Source: Candidatus Peregrinibacteria bacterium CG10_big_fil_rev_8_21_14_0_10_42_8 (GTDB lineage: Bacteria; Patescibacteriota; Gracilibacteria; Peribacterales; Peribacteraceae). From it: 40,079 nucleotides of DNA. The stretch's first letter is position 1; each line of letters begins with the position of its first letter. The stretch lies in assembly GCA_002772815.1 (NCBI GenBank), contig PFDQ01000041.1:1-40079 (forward strand), in the 5' to 3' direction. The notes beneath the pieces were generated by a model. It searched no databases. It was not told the origin of the DNA and was given only the letters and a program-made list of their open reading frames with translations. A program made the translations under genes and the position numbers. Shown here piece by piece: positions 19,579 through 27,497 of this stretch.

Positions 19579-19797
19579 ATGAAAGATCTACTTCAGTCCC
19601 CTTGGCTCACCGTTACTCTCGCGATTGTGGTCATGACAATTGGATACGTAATGTTCATTAATAAAGATGGAAGTATTGCATCTGCAGGGGTATATTCATG
19701 CCCTGCTAGTGCTTGTGCTAGTGAAGAATGCATGAGTGACAATTGCCCATTTGCAGATAAGTGCAAACACTGCCCTGGGTGTAATAAAGCGTCATAA
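19579..19797 (+). CDS. Small membrane protein with Cys-rich tail
   Basis: 72 aa: one TM then CPASACASEECMSDNCPFADKCKHCPGC (7 Cys). Consensus promoter just upstream. Confidence 0.75.
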   Translation: MKDLLQSPWLTVTLAIVVMTIGYVMFINKDGSIASAGVYSCPASACASEECMSDNCPFADKCKHCPGCNKAS

Positions 19798-19798
19798 T

Positions 19799-20233
19799 AT
19801 GTTCTTCACAGAAAAAAACTTCTGGCGACCTGCTGTTCTAACGGCAATTGGTCTCATAGCTTTTTTTGCATGGGAACTTGGGTACATGGGAGACCTCCTC
19901 CCTCGTTTACCTCGTCCAGAGCCAACATCATTTGAAATCTATTATACAATCGTACTCATTGCTCTTCTGACGCTAGATAGTGGCCTTGTATTCTTTCGGA
20001 TAAAGAATGGGACATGCCCTATTGGTGCCTCTCGTGCATCTACCATTGCAGGTGGACTTGGTATTGTCACACTGCTTTGCCCTGCATGTCTGCTATTACC
20101 AATATCTATTTTTGGAATAGGTCTTAGCCTTTCTTTGCTTGCACCATACTTACCGCTACTCAGGGCAATCGTGCTTCTTTTACTCATAGTGAGTACACTG
20201 ATGCTATGGCCAAAGAACGTATCATTGAAATAG
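19799..20233 (+). CDS. Membrane protein, MerT-like topology
   Basis: Start MFFTEKNFWRP at 19799; 145 codons including stop; multiple TMs; LLCPACLLLPISIFGIGLSLSLLAPYLPLLRAIVLLLL resembles the CC..P....LG.SG....L...PYRP pattern of MerT-type transporters. Confidence 0.7.
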   Translation: MFFTEKNFWRPAVLTAIGLIAFFAWELGYMGDLLPRLPRPEPTSFEIYYTIVLIALLTLDSGLVFFRIKNGTCPIGASRASTIAGGLGIVTLLCPACLLLPISIFGIGLSLSLLAPYLPLLRAIVLLLLIVSTLMLWPKNVSLK

Positions 20234-20850
20234 ATCTATTACGATCAATCGCTATTGTGATGATGGTCATTTATCATACAGCATTTGATTTACTGTCTTT
20301 CTACAACTGGAATATCGATCTTTACAGTCCACAATGGGAAGTGTTTCGCATTATCACTGTTAGTCTATTTCTATTATGCTCTGGAATGAGCTCTCAACTC
20401 TCCAGCCATCCTCTTCGTCGCGCAAGTACGATCCTTGGATCAGCAGGGTTTATTACGCTGGCAACATACATTTACGACCCCAATACCTTTATTTACTTTG
20501 GTATTCTCCACTGTATTGGCCTAGGTATGCTTCTCCTCATCCCATTAAAAAAACTGAAAGAATGGAATATTGTTCTCGGAATCATCATCATTCTTTTTCC
20601 ATTTTCCTCTTACTACTTTCCACTTCCCATTCGCCCAACCCTAGATTTTTATCCCATCATCCCTTGGTTTGGAATAATGCTCATTGGCGCTGGCATCAGC
20701 CATTTTCTCTATGTTCGAAACAGCATTATTCTTATTCGCCCCCTAGTCCTAACCCCAGCTCTGACCCTCATCAGTCGACATGCCCTACTTATTTATATGA
20801 CCCATCAGCCTATACTATTAGCGCTTCTGTACCTTTTGTACGCCAGGTAG
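20206..20850 (+). CDS. DUF1624 / heparan-alpha-glucosaminide N-acetyltransferase-like membrane protein
   Basis: RIIEIDLLRSIAIVMMVIYHTAFDLLSFYNW...FRIITVSLFLLCSGMSS...YFGILHCIGLGMLL...IIPWFGIMLIGAGI is the family pattern. Confidence 0.8.
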   Translation: MAKERIIEIDLLRSIAIVMMVIYHTAFDLLSFYNWNIDLYSPQWEVFRIITVSLFLLCSGMSSQLSSHPLRRASTILGSAGFITLATYIYDPNTFIYFGILHCIGLGMLLLIPLKKLKEWNIVLGIIIILFPFSSYYFPLPIRPTLDFYPIIPWFGIMLIGAGISHFLYVRNSIILIRPLVLTPALTLISRHALLIYMTHQPILLALLYLLYAR

Positions 20851-21807
20851 ATCACATATCACTGTAGGTGGATGCACAGTGTGTGCAGGCTCTTTACCAG
20901 ACTGATATTCATCAATGGAATCGAAACAGTCATCGTACATATTTCGCATGCTCTCTTCTGCATAAAAGGCAATGTGTGGTGTTGTCACCACATTTTTATG
21001 AAAAATAAGCTCCTTATTCTCCTCAAAATTATGTTCGTGCTCAAGAACATCCAGAAGTGCATATTTCACCTTACCCATATTTAAAACATCAAGGAGTGCA
21101 CCAGAGTCTATAAGCTCTCCTCTTGCAGTGTTCACAAGAACAACACCATCTTTCATAAGAGAAAAAGCATGAGCATTAATCATATGATGTGTGTCTTCTA
21201 ATGCGGGCAAATGCAGCGTAATAATATCACTCTCAGTAAGAAGTTGATCAAGTTCCATATAACGAACATGCAATAAATCTTCGAGTTCTACTGTACGACA
21301 TTTATCAACTGCCACGATATTCATACCAAAACCTGCAGCAATTTGCGCAGTCTTCCGGCCAATCTTTCCAGTGCCAACAATACCAATCGTCTTTCCTCGA
21401 AGCGACACCCCACGAAGCCCATGATAGTCGAACTCTCCACGTTCAACTTTTCTATCTGCTTCTGGAATATGCCGAAGCGTTGAAAGGAGTAATGCAAAAA
21501 CATGCTCTGCAATAACATGCGAACCGTAGTCAGGTACGTGACACACAGTAATACCCTTCTTATTACAATATTCAAGATCAATATGATTACACCCTACACT
21601 ACGCGTGCACAGTAATCGCAAAGAAGGAATTGTCGATAGCAATTCTGCACTCCAATCAATACCAATAAATGAAGAGATCACTGTTGCATTCTGACAGACC
21701 TCAGCAATGTCATCTGGTACACCAGACACAATAGATGCATCAGGAAACCGTGATACAACAGAAGAAATATCTTCCTGATCGACCTGCAGAAACACAATAT
21801 CTGACAT
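20818..21807 (-). CDS. D-isomer-specific 2-hydroxyacid dehydrogenase (D-lactate dehydrogenase-like)
   Basis: NAD-binding GKTIGIVGTGKIGRKTAQIAAGFGMNIVAVDK, VNTARGELIDSGALLDVLNMGKV, TPHIAFYAEES. Start MSDIVFLQ at 21807 preferred over the track start 21870. Confidence 0.9.
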   Translation of the reverse strand: MSDIVFLQVDQEDISSVVSRFPDASIVSGVPDDIAEVCQNATVISSFIGIDWSAELLSTIPSLRLLCTRSVGCNHIDLEYCNKKGITVCHVPDYGSHVIAEHVFALLLSTLRHIPEADRKVERGEFDYHGLRGVSLRGKTIGIVGTGKIGRKTAQIAAGFGMNIVAVDKCRTVELEDLLHVRYMELDQLLTESDIITLHLPALEDTHHMINAHAFSLMKDGVVLVNTARGELIDSGALLDVLNMGKVKYALLDVLEHEHNFEENKELIFHKNVVTTPHIAFYAEESMRNMYDDCFDSIDEYQSGKEPAHTVHPPTVICDLPGVQKVQKR

Positions 21808-21890
21808 AGTAACATGCATGGTAACACGAGTTGCAACGCTCGTACACCAAAGGGTTGTACGAAAATACACTATACAGGTAAACTATCTCT

Positions 21891-23435
21891 ATGTCTTTTA
21901 CAGTACGAAAAATAAACGATAAGCCGAGTGGTAAAAAAGTATGGCTCACGCGCATTGCAGCAATCCTAACTATTGCCCAACCACTCCTGCAAATTGCAGG
22001 AAAGCTCAAAGCACATGTTGATGGGGAAAAGAAAAAGCGTGCACGCATTAGTATCTTAAAAAGATCGCTACTCATTATGATTGCAGTGCTTATTTCACTG
22101 ATGCTTCTTGCGAGTATTGGTAAAGCAATGATGTCTGTTCGGAATCTTGGTATGAGTAATATTATTTCCATTGCAGGAGCAGATCTTCCAAAAGACAAGA
22201 ATGGATACACAAACTTCCTTCTTATGGGACAGGGTGATGCCGACCACGACGGACAAAACCTTACCGATACCATAATGATTGCTAGCCTCGATCCAAAGGG
22301 AACAAAGAGTACTATCTTGCTCTCACTTCCTCGTGATCTCTATCTTCTTGATACAGAAAAAATGGGAAAAGGGAAACTGAACACCATGTATCGAGACTTC
22401 CGTAGCTACCTGATTTATCAAAAAGGCATGGAGGCCGAAGCAGCTTCTATTGAAGCACTAAAAGAAGTTGCCCGTGAAATTGGTAATAAGGTCGGTATCG
22501 AAATTCACCATACTGTAAAAGTAGATTTCATTGCATTTACAAGAGCCGTCGATACTCTTGGTGGAATAGATGTTGATATTCCTTACGACATTGAAGACCG
22601 TGAGTACCCAAATGAAACACACGGCTTCGAACCATTTATTATTAAGGCAGGCCTCAGGCACCTCGATGGTGCAACGGCACTAAAATATGCACGGAGCAGG
22701 CATACTACAAGTGACTTCGGTCGCAGTGCCCGCCAACAGCAAATCCTTGGTATCATGGCGCACAAAGCAAAAGAAACAGGTGTTCTCAAAGATCCTGCAG
22801 CCATCACATCATTCATGAAGATCATGTCTGAAAATGTCGAAACAACTATGACACTTCGTGAACTCATTGGTGCAGCTGAAATTGCGCAAGATCTCGACCG
22901 AGAGAAAATAGTCGCAATGCAATTAAACGATCGCAATGCTCTGTACGATTACACCATCGAGCCAGGTGGCTTCCTCTACACACCGCCACGATCACTCTTC
23001 CAAGGTGCTTCTGTGCTTCTTCCTGTGTCTATTCCAGAATTCCCTGTGACATGGAGGCAGCCGCGCGCTTTCGCAGAACTCATCTTTAGACACAGAGACC
23101 TCTACCTCGAGAAGCCGACCATCTCTATTCTTAATGCTGGAGGCCCTCCTGGAACTGCGAGAAAGCTTGGCACAGAACTCACACGATATGGCTTTACCGT
23201 CGAAACTATTGAGAATGCTGAAACCGAGAAAATGAATACATCAATGATTATTGGAAATCCTGAGCCAGACCCAGTGATACAGACAGTAGCAAAAATGCTT
23301 GGAATGCCTTTAAATCCATCTCCTGCTGATTTACCAGTAAAACAGAAAAAGCGGATTACCATTATTTTAGGGCGTGATTATCGGTATACTCCTCTACAGA
23401 ATCTTGTATTAAACCTTATAGATAATGACTCCTAG
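21891..23435 (+). CDS. LytR-CpsA-Psr (LCP) family protein with LytR_C-like C-terminus
   Basis: LTDTIMIASLDPKGTKSTILLSLPRDLYL, VDTLGGIDVDIPYDIED, LDGATALKYARSRHTTSDFGRSARQQQIL. Confidence 0.92.
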   Translation: MSFTVRKINDKPSGKKVWLTRIAAILTIAQPLLQIAGKLKAHVDGEKKKRARISILKRSLLIMIAVLISLMLLASIGKAMMSVRNLGMSNIISIAGADLPKDKNGYTNFLLMGQGDADHDGQNLTDTIMIASLDPKGTKSTILLSLPRDLYLLDTEKMGKGKLNTMYRDFRSYLIYQKGMEAEAASIEALKEVAREIGNKVGIEIHHTVKVDFIAFTRAVDTLGGIDVDIPYDIEDREYPNETHGFEPFIIKAGLRHLDGATALKYARSRHTTSDFGRSARQQQILGIMAHKAKETGVLKDPAAITSFMKIMSENVETTMTLRELIGAAEIAQDLDREKIVAMQLNDRNALYDYTIEPGGFLYTPPRSLFQGASVLLPVSIPEFPVTWRQPRAFAELIFRHRDLYLEKPTISILNAGGPPGTARKLGTELTRYGFTVETIENAETEKMNTSMIIGNPEPDPVIQTVAKMLGMPLNPSPADLPVKQKKRITIILGRDYRYTPLQNLVLNLIDNDS

Positions 23436-24351
23436 AGAGATCATCGCAAAAGCGTGGGCAATGACCAAAAAAGAAAAGCTTCTTCGACGATGGGGTTTTT
23501 CTTCTGCTCTTCTTGAAACATTGCTCAATGTAAAACTACTGATTTATCAGTCATGGTTTTTCTACCTCTATGTCATCAAAGGAGAAACTATCAGCTTCTT
23601 TGCTATGGAAGAACTCTTCCTTAAGTATATGCCTGCCAGTGTTGCATGGTCACTCATTATTTTCATCTTTACCCTTGTTGCCGTCGAACTTATCTTCCCA
23701 CACTTTGCTCGTGGCGCAGTTATTGGGCTTGCTGCAAAAGCACATACTAAGCAAGAAGTAAAAGGAGGGCTTGTTCTCGCACTGTATAACTGTGTTCCAA
23801 TTTTTATTGTCCATGAGCTCTTCGTTCTTGGTGGAATCTCGACTGTTATTACTATTGGGTCTCTCATGATTCGATACGGACCTCCAGGAGATTTTCTCCT
23901 TCTCCCTCTCGGACTTCTTGTCTTCTTCTGGCTATTTTCAAATGCTCTACACTTCTTTGCAGCCTTTGCAGAAGAAGCAATTGTTATTCATAAAATGGGT
24001 CCTTTTGAAGCAATCGGAAAAAGTATGAAGCTCATTATTAGCCACCTAGGACACATCGTGTTCCTACTTATTCTTCTCTTTGTTATTAGCCTTCGTATCC
24101 TTATAAACATTGTGATGATCCTCCTCATTCCAGGAATTGTCATGGGTATTGGGCTACTACTCGCTCAGGTATTTTCTCCAGTACTTAGCTACAGCATTGG
24201 AAGCTTTGTTGGACTCATCTTGGTCATTGCTGCGAGCTACTTCTTTGCATACGTCACAGTCTTTAAGCAAACCGTATGGACGATTACCTACCTCGAACTA
24301 AGCCAGCTCAAAGATCTCGATGTCATCACGCATGACGACGACTCGATCTAG
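23425..24351 (+). CDS. Multi-pass membrane protein of unknown function
   Basis: 308 aa with several hydrophobic helices; overlaps the upstream LCP gene by 11 nt. Confidence 0.8.
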   Translation: MTPREIIAKAWAMTKKEKLLRRWGFSSALLETLLNVKLLIYQSWFFYLYVIKGETISFFAMEELFLKYMPASVAWSLIIFIFTLVAVELIFPHFARGAVIGLAAKAHTKQEVKGGLVLALYNCVPIFIVHELFVLGGISTVITIGSLMIRYGPPGDFLLLPLGLLVFFWLFSNALHFFAAFAEEAIVIHKMGPFEAIGKSMKLIISHLGHIVFLLILLFVISLRILINIVMILLIPGIVMGIGLLLAQVFSPVLSYSIGSFVGLILVIAASYFFAYVTVFKQTVWTITYLELSQLKDLDVITHDDDSI

Positions 24352-24359
24352 TGTAAACT

Positions 24360-25559
24360 ATGTCCATGGAGGACTATCAAAAAGCATTGAAGGCAAATAT
24401 ATGGAAACTCTACATCCTCGATTTTTTAAGTGGATCAATGTTTTTTATTCCGATCATTATCCCTTTCATTCTAAGTACAGGACTCAGCCTTCAGCACATA
24501 TTTATTCTACAAGGAATCTTTACACTCACATCTGTCATCCTCGAAATCCCCTCTGGATATGCATCAGATAAGTGGGGTCGAAAAAATACAACAATTATTG
24601 CAGCCATAACATCATTTATTGGCGTGCTCTTCTTTTCTATAAGCAATGACTTTTGGTCATTTATGACGGCAGAAATTTTTCTAGGAGTAGGCATGAGTTT
24701 TTATTCAGGGACAACTGAAGCGCTCGTCTATGATACATTGCTTGAGCTAAAAGAAACAAAATCCTATAAACGCATCAATGGGAACCTAGCTCTATCCACT
24801 TTTGGTGCAGAGGCAATCATGAGTGTTATTGGAGGTGCTCTTGTCATATACAGCTTGCGCCTACCGGTGATACTCACCATGATTCCCTTTGGACTAGCCT
24901 GCTTTCTTTCAGTCACCCTAAAAGAGCCAAAAAGGCACAAAATACAAGAGGGGCGACACCTTGAAATTATGTGGAAAATAACAAAACAGAGCATTATTCA
25001 CGATAGACCTCTCCGTAGTATTATCCTGCTTCATAGCATTGTTTCTCTAATGACTATGTCACTTTTTTGGTATACGCAACCATATCAAACAAGCGTAGGC
25101 CTACCACTGGTTTACTTTGGTATAACACATGGAGTCATCGTTCTCATCGGGGCCATTGCATCAAAGTACACACATACAATGGAGCAGCTCATTGATGACC
25201 GACTTCTTCTTACAAGCATTGCACTTACTGTCTTCGTATCATTTATGGCACTGGGATATTTAAGTTCTTTATGGGCACTCGTCTTCTTTGGATTTACGCG
25301 TATTGCTTGGGGAATACTTTCCCCACTAACAAGCAACATCATTAACCGGATGACAACATCTGATATACGAGCAACTGTTCTCTCTATTCGTTCATTTTTC
25401 TTTCGTGGAATGTTCACTCTTGCCTCTCCACTACTCGGATACATGGCAGACGTTCTTACCATTAACCAAGCAATTTTAATTACAGGAATAGTCGGCGGGA
25501 CTCTTATCAGTATCACATTTTTTAGTATGAGTTTTGTGTGGGACAAGATTCCAAAATAA
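24360..25559 (+). CDS. Major facilitator superfamily transporter
   Basis: ~12 TM pattern with SGYASDKWGRKNTTIIAAI (MFS loop motif G..aDr.GRk). Confidence 0.88.
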   Translation: MSMEDYQKALKANIWKLYILDFLSGSMFFIPIIIPFILSTGLSLQHIFILQGIFTLTSVILEIPSGYASDKWGRKNTTIIAAITSFIGVLFFSISNDFWSFMTAEIFLGVGMSFYSGTTEALVYDTLLELKETKSYKRINGNLALSTFGAEAIMSVIGGALVIYSLRLPVILTMIPFGLACFLSVTLKEPKRHKIQEGRHLEIMWKITKQSIIHDRPLRSIILLHSIVSLMTMSLFWYTQPYQTSVGLPLVYFGITHGVIVLIGAIASKYTHTMEQLIDDRLLLTSIALTVFVSFMALGYLSSLWALVFFGFTRIAWGILSPLTSNIINRMTTSDIRATVLSIRSFFFRGMFTLASPLLGYMADVLTINQAILITGIVGGTLISITFFSMSFVWDKIPK

Positions 25560-25566
25560 AAAATAG

Positions 25567-25610
25567 TTGACAGTGAACACCCGTACACCTATTATGGTGT
25601 ACGACCGTTC
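25567..25610 (+). promoter_or_regulatory. lexA promoter (TTGACA-17-TATTAT) with a palindromic LexA-type operator over the -10
   Basis: TTGACA at 25567-25572, TATTAT at 25590-25595; dyad CGTACACC-TATTAT-GGTGTACG (25582-25603) plus outer GAAC (25575-25578)/GTTC (25607-25610). Confidence 0.85.
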
Positions 25611-25621
25611 CAACAATACTT

Positions 25622-26230
25622 ATGAGCCTTACACCACATCAGCGTACTGTGCTGAATTACATCGGAGAGTTCCAACGAAAGAGAGGGTACTCCCCATCTC
25701 TGAGCGATCTCGCTCTTGCCTTTGGTGTTAGTAGTAAAAATGCTGTCGCAAAAGTCGTAAATGTTTTAGTACGTGAAGCACATCTTGAAAAAGATCCAAA
25801 AGGTCGTATTAAAATTATGGAAAACGGAAACGAAACAGAAAACGTCGCACAACCGATGATGCTTCCTCTCTTTGGTCCAATCTCTGCAGGGTTCGCAGCA
25901 CCAGTAGAAGAGCAAGCAGAAGAAATGATCACACTTGATAACTATCTTATTGGTGACAAATCCTCCACCTTCCTCTTGCGCGTCAAAGGAGACAGTATGA
26001 TGGATGCAGGTATCTATGAAGGAGATATTGTCGTTGTTAATAGAAAACGAACACCAAAGCTCAACGACATCGTCGTCGGCGTACTTGATGGAGAGTTCAC
26101 CTTAAAGCGCCTCAAGCGCGATAAAGGGAAATACTATCTGCAAGCAGAGAATGCTTCATATCCTGATATGTACGCTGTAGAAGAACTACAAACAGCAGGT
26201 GTCATAGAAGGAATAATGAGAAAGTACTAA
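25622..26230 (+). CDS. lexA: LexA repressor
   Basis: N-terminal HTH GYSPSLSDLALAFGVSSKNAVAKVVNVLVRE; cleavage site ISAGF; catalytic GDSMMDAGIYEGD and GEFTLKRL. Confidence 0.93.
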   Translation: MSLTPHQRTVLNYIGEFQRKRGYSPSLSDLALAFGVSSKNAVAKVVNVLVREAHLEKDPKGRIKIMENGNETENVAQPMMLPLFGPISAGFAAPVEEQAEEMITLDNYLIGDKSSTFLLRVKGDSMMDAGIYEGDIVVVNRKRTPKLNDIVVGVLDGEFTLKRLKRDKGKYYLQAENASYPDMYAVEELQTAGVIEGIMRKY

Positions 26231-26264
26231 CACGTATTTTACGAACGTTTTACAACGCTTTTTA

Positions 26265-27491
26265 ATGATCGCGCATATTGATGCGGATGCTTTTTTCGCC
26301 TCTGCCCTCCAACGCAAACGGCCAGACCTAAAAGGCAAACCCCTGCTTGCTCTTGGTATGGGAGGAGGATGCGTTATCGCTGCCAGCTACGAAGCAAAAG
26401 CATGTGGCGTAAAGACTGGCATGCGTCTTGGTGATGCGAGACGCCTCTGTCCAAAAGCGATCGCACTGCCATCAGACTTCGACGAGGCACTCCTCGCCTC
26501 TCGTCAGATAGAACAAATTCTCCAGAACCGTTGTCCAATCATAGAGCGGTACTCTGTTGATGAATGGTTCCTTGATGTCCGCGCACTTCCAGGAGGTATA
26601 CCCGAAGATCTGCTTGAATGGGCTACAGAACTAAAAAATACTATTAGTCGTTCTGTCGGCCTTACTGTTTCTATTGGCGTAGGGCCTAGTAAGTTACTTG
26701 CAAAGATGTCGAGCGAATACCAAAAGCCTTTTGGGGCAACCGTCGTGTCCCCCTCCCCCCTCGGGGGAGGGGCTAGGGGTGGGGGCATTTCCATAGAAGA
26801 CTTTTTACAAGACCGAGTAGCCTCTGCAATCCCTGGCATTGGAACAAGACGCGCAGTGCATGCTGAAGCACAGGGATGGAACACAGCATGGGATATCGCC
26901 AATGCAGACAAAGAAAAAATTCAACAACTCTTCGGAAGACCAGGGCTCGATATGCAACGAGAGTTACTCGGAGAAGCTCTTACAAAAGTAGAAACCGAAA
27001 ATGCTCCACCAAAATCGATCTCTCGTACACGAAGCTTCGCACCGGTCAAAAACCGGGACATGGTGTACGCACATCTTTTGCATCATTTGACCTACACAAT
27101 GCTAAAGATGAGACGTGAAGGACTTGCATGTACGTCGGTAAGTGTGTGGCTACGCAATGGCGAGTACACCTTTGACCAAAAGCTATACAAACTCCCCTGT
27201 CCCACAGACACGGAAGAACAAGTGCTTCCCTACATGCACCGTTGTTTTGAAAAATTATTTGAATATGGAACAGCGTACACCCAAGTTGGACTTGGCCTTT
27301 ATGGTCTCAACCCAAAAGGTGGTACGCAGTATTCCTTATTTGAGAATATCAAGAAGCTAGACGAGGCAGAAGACATCCAAAAAGCACTCGATATTCTGCA
27401 TAAACGCTACGGCAGAGAAGCACTCAAGCGTGGTAGTGCAATGGCTATCTCCAGTGCTAAAAAACCACATCTAGGAGTAGTAAATGAATAA
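26265..27491 (+). CDS. dinB: DNA polymerase IV (Y-family)
   Basis: HIDADAFFASALQRKRPDLKGKPLLA, YSVDEWFLDV, GVGPSKLLAKMSSEYQKPFGATVV, IPGIG; 34 nt downstream of lexA. Confidence 0.95.
   Translation: MIAHIDADAFFASALQRKRPDLKGKPLLALGMGGGCVIAASYEAKACGVKTGMRLGDARRLCPKAIALPSDFDEALLASRQIEQILQNRCPIIERYSVDEWFLDVRALPGGIPEDLLEWATELKNTISRSVGLTVSIGVGPSKLLAKMSSEYQKPFGATVVSPSPLGGGARGGGISIEDFLQDRVASAIPGIGTRRAVHAEAQGWNTAWDIANADKEKIQQLFGRPGLDMQRELLGEALTKVETENAPPKSISRTRSFAPVKNRDMVYAHLLHHLTYTMLKMRREGLACTSVSVWLRNGEYTFDQKLYKLPCPTDTEEQVLPYMHRCFEKLFEYGTAYTQVGLGLYGLNPKGGTQYSLFENIKKLDEAEDIQKALDILHKRYGREALKRGSAMAISSAKKPHLGVVNE
26748..26786 (+). repeat. GC-rich palindromic repeat inserted in frame in dinB
   Basis: gtccccctcccccctcgggggaggggctaggggtgggggc, encoding SPSPLGGGARGGG, interrupts the DinB region that normally runs directly from VV.P into the IEDFL helix. 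Confidence 0.7.
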
Positions 27492-27497
27492 CAAAAA

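Noticed and set aside
20818-20850. 33-nt overlap of two convergent genes as a regulatory device
   Set aside because: Short 3' overlaps are common in compact genomes; both ends are ordinary.
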